Assembly (NCBI RefSeq): GCF_002307495.1 | Contig: NZ_NTMR01000003.1 | Span: 124,001-188,000, forward strand | DNA: 64,000 nt | Direction of reading: 5' to 3' | Source of the DNA: Pseudomonas abyssi | GTDB lineage: Bacteria > Pseudomonadota > Gammaproteobacteria > Pseudomonadales > Pseudomonadaceae | Shown: piece after piece, positions 62,152 to 64,000 of the stretch | Layout: the number at the start of each line of letters is the position of its first letter | Position numbering within the stretch: the first letter of the stretch is position 1 | Position numbers and translations under genes: made by a program | Notes under the pieces: model-generated | What the model was told of the DNA's origin: nothing | Databases searched by the model: none | What the model saw: only the letters and a program-made list of their open reading frames with translations

Positions 62152-62178
62152 CCAGCGGCGGTGTGAATCCGCCGCTGG
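62152..62178 (-). promoter_or_regulatory. Hairpin in the thiD leader
   Basis: CCAGCGGCGG (62152-62161) and CCGCCGCTGG (62169-62178) form a perfect 10-bp stem with a 7-base loop, 33 bases before the thiD start. It does not show the conserved elements of a TPP riboswitch. It could be an attenuator-like structure or the terminator of the upstream DUF1835 gene. Confidence 0.45.
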
Positions 62179-62223
62179 CATGACAGCGCGTTAGCATACC
62201 ATCTTGCCCGCCGAGCGGGGGGC

Positions 62224-63486
62224 TCAGCCGCTGTGCCGATGCAGGCTCTGTTGCGCCGCATCGTAACGCCAGTGTGGCTGGCCTGGCTGTAGCTCGACGC
62301 CGCCGACCCAGTAGCCATTGGCGCGGCTGGTGAAGCCGTCCGCCTTGCCCTGTAGCACGGCTTCGCCCTGAGGACTCAGTTGAATAACCCGTTGGGGCCA
62401 GTCCGCCACGCTGTCGTCGATCTGCAGTAGCGGGGTCGTGCCACCGAGCAGCGGCTGCAGTATCCACCAGAACATCAGGTCGCCCAGATAGGGTAGTGGC
62501 TCGTCATTGCGCATCAGGGCGGCGAAGACCTTGCCTGTCGGCAATGGGCCTTGACGCTGGATAATCTGCAGGCTCAGGCGTTCGGTCAGCCCGAGTCCGT
62601 CGTGCTGTCCTGGCAGCTGCTGCAGGTGCCGGTGCAGGGCCTTGCCGAGCATCGGCAGGGCCGGCGTGCCGGTTTGAATCAGGGCCAGCAGGGCGGTGGG
62701 GTCGTCTGCGGTCAGTGCGTGCCAGGCGTCGCTGCCGAGTTGGAGCAGTTCGGGTTTGATCGGTCGGCGCTGGGGCCAAAGCCAGCTCAGCACCTCCGGT
62801 GCCAACTGGCCGATGCCGATAAAGCGCTCCACGCCCGGCACCTGATCGACCGCAATCAGCTGCAGCTCAGCGCTGGGCTGCAGTTCGCGCAGGCGATGCA
62901 GCAGATAGGCGAGAATCAGTTGGTCGTAGCTGTCGTGTTCGAACCACAGCACGATGCGTTGATACTGATCGAGCCTCAGCAATGTGCCGTAGCCCTGTTG
63001 CTGGCGGCCCAGCGCGTCGGCAGGCGCCAGATCGAAAGCCTCTGCAAGAAAGGTGGCGCGCTCACGCAGCAGGGTTTGCGGGTCGCTGTCACTCAGCGGT
63101 CCGATGCAGTAAGGGTCGGAAAACTCGAGAAAGTCTCCGGTCAGACCCGCAGTGCGCAAACTGTGCTGAATATCGCTGCCGCAGCGGATATGCAGGGTCT
63201 TTAGGTCCTGATCCCCCTCGCTCAGCAGTCGTTGATTGGCCAGGCTGATGCTGTCGATATGCTGCTTGAGCCGCGGCCAGCTGGCAAAGCCGCACTCGCG
63301 GGCAATAACCAGCTGAGCGTCGGCCAGCTTGAGTGCGTCGCTACGCGGGGTGATCCACTGGGTGACACGCGCCAAGGCTGAGTGCTCGCCTGCGTTGATG
63401 CCCTTGAGCAATACCTTGGCGCGCTTGCGTTGCTGTTCAAGATTGAGGCGGCCGTTGCTGATGGGCCGGGTGCTGGTGCTGGACAT
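62224..63486 (-). CDS. DUF1835 domain-containing protein
   Basis: A 420-residue soluble protein. The DUF1835 region starts about residue 95 with LHIRCGSDIQHSLRTAGLTGDFLEFSDPYCIGPL, and continues with RIVLWFEHDSYDQLILAYLLHRLRE. The N-terminal 90 residues resemble a short helical module of uncertain type. Function is unknown. AGGGG is 5 bases before ATG 63486. It lies upstream of thiD on the same strand, 105 bases away. Confidence 0.85.
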   Translation of the reverse strand: MSSTSTRPISNGRLNLEQQRKRAKVLLKGINAGEHSALARVTQWITPRSDALKLADAQLVIARECGFASWPRLKQHIDSISLANQRLLSEGDQDLKTLHIRCGSDIQHSLRTAGLTGDFLEFSDPYCIGPLSDSDPQTLLRERATFLAEAFDLAPADALGRQQQGYGTLLRLDQYQRIVLWFEHDSYDQLILAYLLHRLRELQPSAELQLIAVDQVPGVERFIGIGQLAPEVLSWLWPQRRPIKPELLQLGSDAWHALTADDPTALLALIQTGTPALPMLGKALHRHLQQLPGQHDGLGLTERLSLQIIQRQGPLPTGKVFAALMRNDEPLPYLGDLMFWWILQPLLGGTTPLLQIDDSVADWPQRVIQLSPQGEAVLQGKADGFTSRANGYWVGGVELQPGQPHWRYDAAQQSLHRHSG

Positions 63487-63685
63487 ACGATCCCCTTATC
63501 GGGCCTGTGTCCGCCTGGCAGGCTGGGTGTCGTATGGGTGACTCAAGATAAGGTGAAGCGGGCGCAGCCCTTTCCGCGAACGGGGACGCCTTGCAGCGTG
63601 GCCCAAAGGATCGCCGCTGTCGCGTGCGTTGTCAATGACCGCTGGCCGCCGCGGACACTGGTTATCCTGTGCTCATGCTGTCTAC

Positions 63686-63700
63686 ACTCTGAGACAGAGT
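63686..63700. promoter_or_regulatory. Palindrome upstream of the Mpo1-like gene
   Basis: ACTCTG-AGA-CAGAGT lies 33 bases before the ATG at 63734, with outer CTAC/GTAG pairing. It could be an operator or a leader hairpin. Confidence 0.25.
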
Positions 63701-63733
63701 ATGTAGCCCATCAGACCAATAACAGGGTGCTTT

Positions 63734-64000
63734 ATGAAAGCGATTGACCAATGGTTCGACGAGTATGGTGAAAGCCACCGCAACCCGATCAACAAGCTGA
63801 CGCATTGGATTTGCGTGCCGCTGATCACTTTTAGCGTGCTCGGCATGCTGTGGGCCATCCACCCTTGGGTGGCGATGCTGGTGGTGGGTGCCTCGCTGCT
63901 GTTCTATGCCATGCTGTCCTGGCAGATTGCGGCTGCCATGCTGGTCGTCAGCCTGGTGATGTTGCTGATCCTCAGCCTGATGACCTACGTGTTCTGGCCC
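63734..64000 (+). CDS. Mpo1/DUF962-like membrane protein (3' truncated by window edge)
   Basis: 89 residues are visible and the frame is open at the window end. The N-terminus MKAIDQWFDEYGESHRNPINKLTHWICVP is the DUF962 signature, with His residues that in yeast Mpo1 bind iron for fatty-acid alpha-oxidation. Three hydrophobic helices follow (about 29-85). CAGGGTG is upstream. Assignment rests on the N-terminal pattern only. Confidence 0.8.
   Translation, partial: MKAIDQWFDEYGESHRNPINKLTHWICVPLITFSVLGMLWAIHPWVAMLVVGASLLFYAMLSWQIAAAMLVVSLVMLLILSLMTYVFWP

Noticed and set aside
62119-62223. TPP riboswitch upstream of thiD
   Set aside because: I could not find the conserved thi-box elements; only a simple GC-rich hairpin is present.

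Overview
The window is a chromosomal core segment of a Pseudomonas-like gammaproteobacterium. It has high GC, is densely packed, and holds almost only housekeeping genes. Gene content and order match blocks I remember from Pseudomonas aeruginosa: retS-purD-purH-fis-dusB-DUF3426-prmA-accC-accB-aroQ-dsbD-ctpL; mpl-ubiX; proA-nadD-rsfS-rlmH-mrdA-rodA-mltB-rlpA-dacC-DUF493-lipB-lipA; and holA-lptE-leuS ... lnt-corC-ybeY-phoH-miaB ... hemL-thiE-thiD. The blocks are joined differently from PAO1, so a relative such as Halopseudomonas or another Pseudomonas sensu lato is plausible; the genus assignment is an inference. I found no rRNA, tRNA, CRISPR array, prophage or intact transposase.

Layout. 1-3.3 kb: the 3' part of dnaB and a ygiQ radical SAM gene on the plus strand. 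3.5-19.8 kb: a long minus-strand series with the RetS hybrid sensor, purine synthesis (purD, purH), dusB-fis, a DUF3426 protein, prmA, the acetyl-CoA carboxylase pair accB-accC with aroQ, dsbD and a CtpL-like chemoreceptor. 20-24.3 kb: a plus-strand cluster (DUF2333, Nudix, SUI1, MATE, GAF-GGDEF). 24.3-26.4 kb: cmoM, ppa and a GNAT gene on the minus strand. 26.9-28.9 kb: mpl-ubiX. 28.9-32.1 kb: MaoC hydratase, LonN-like, DedA and Aag genes. 32.2-42.1 kb: a compact plus-strand run from proA through the cell-wall elongation genes to lipB. 42.2-44.7 kb: lipA and a second MltB-type transglycosylase on the minus strand. 45.0-47.4 kb: a SulP transporter and a tandem Usp protein. 47.4-57.3 kb: minus-strand holA-lptE-leuS and lnt-corC-ybeY-phoH-miaB. 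57.4-64 kb: DUF1820, a MITE-like element, Sel1, a membrane protein, hemL, thiE, thiD, DUF1835 and the start of an Mpo1-like gene.

Functionally the genes cover replication (dnaB, holA), nucleotide, fatty-acid, lipoate, thiamine and heme synthesis, envelope assembly (mrdA, rodA, dacC, rlpA, two transglycosylases, lnt, lptE, mpl), RNA modification (dusB, miaB, rlmH, cmoM) and signalling (RetS, GGDEF, chemoreceptor).

I see no new multi-gene defence or metabolic system. The less ordinary features are non-coding or small: a 349-bp MITE-like palindromic element that supplies the stop codon of its neighbour; a nine-copy heptanucleotide array ahead of mpl; a family of paired inverted heptamer-like repeats between minus-strand genes; an intrinsic terminator with no obvious gene feeding it; a Pho-box-like site before the chemoreceptor; and a RetS kinase domain with an eroded ATP-binding region.
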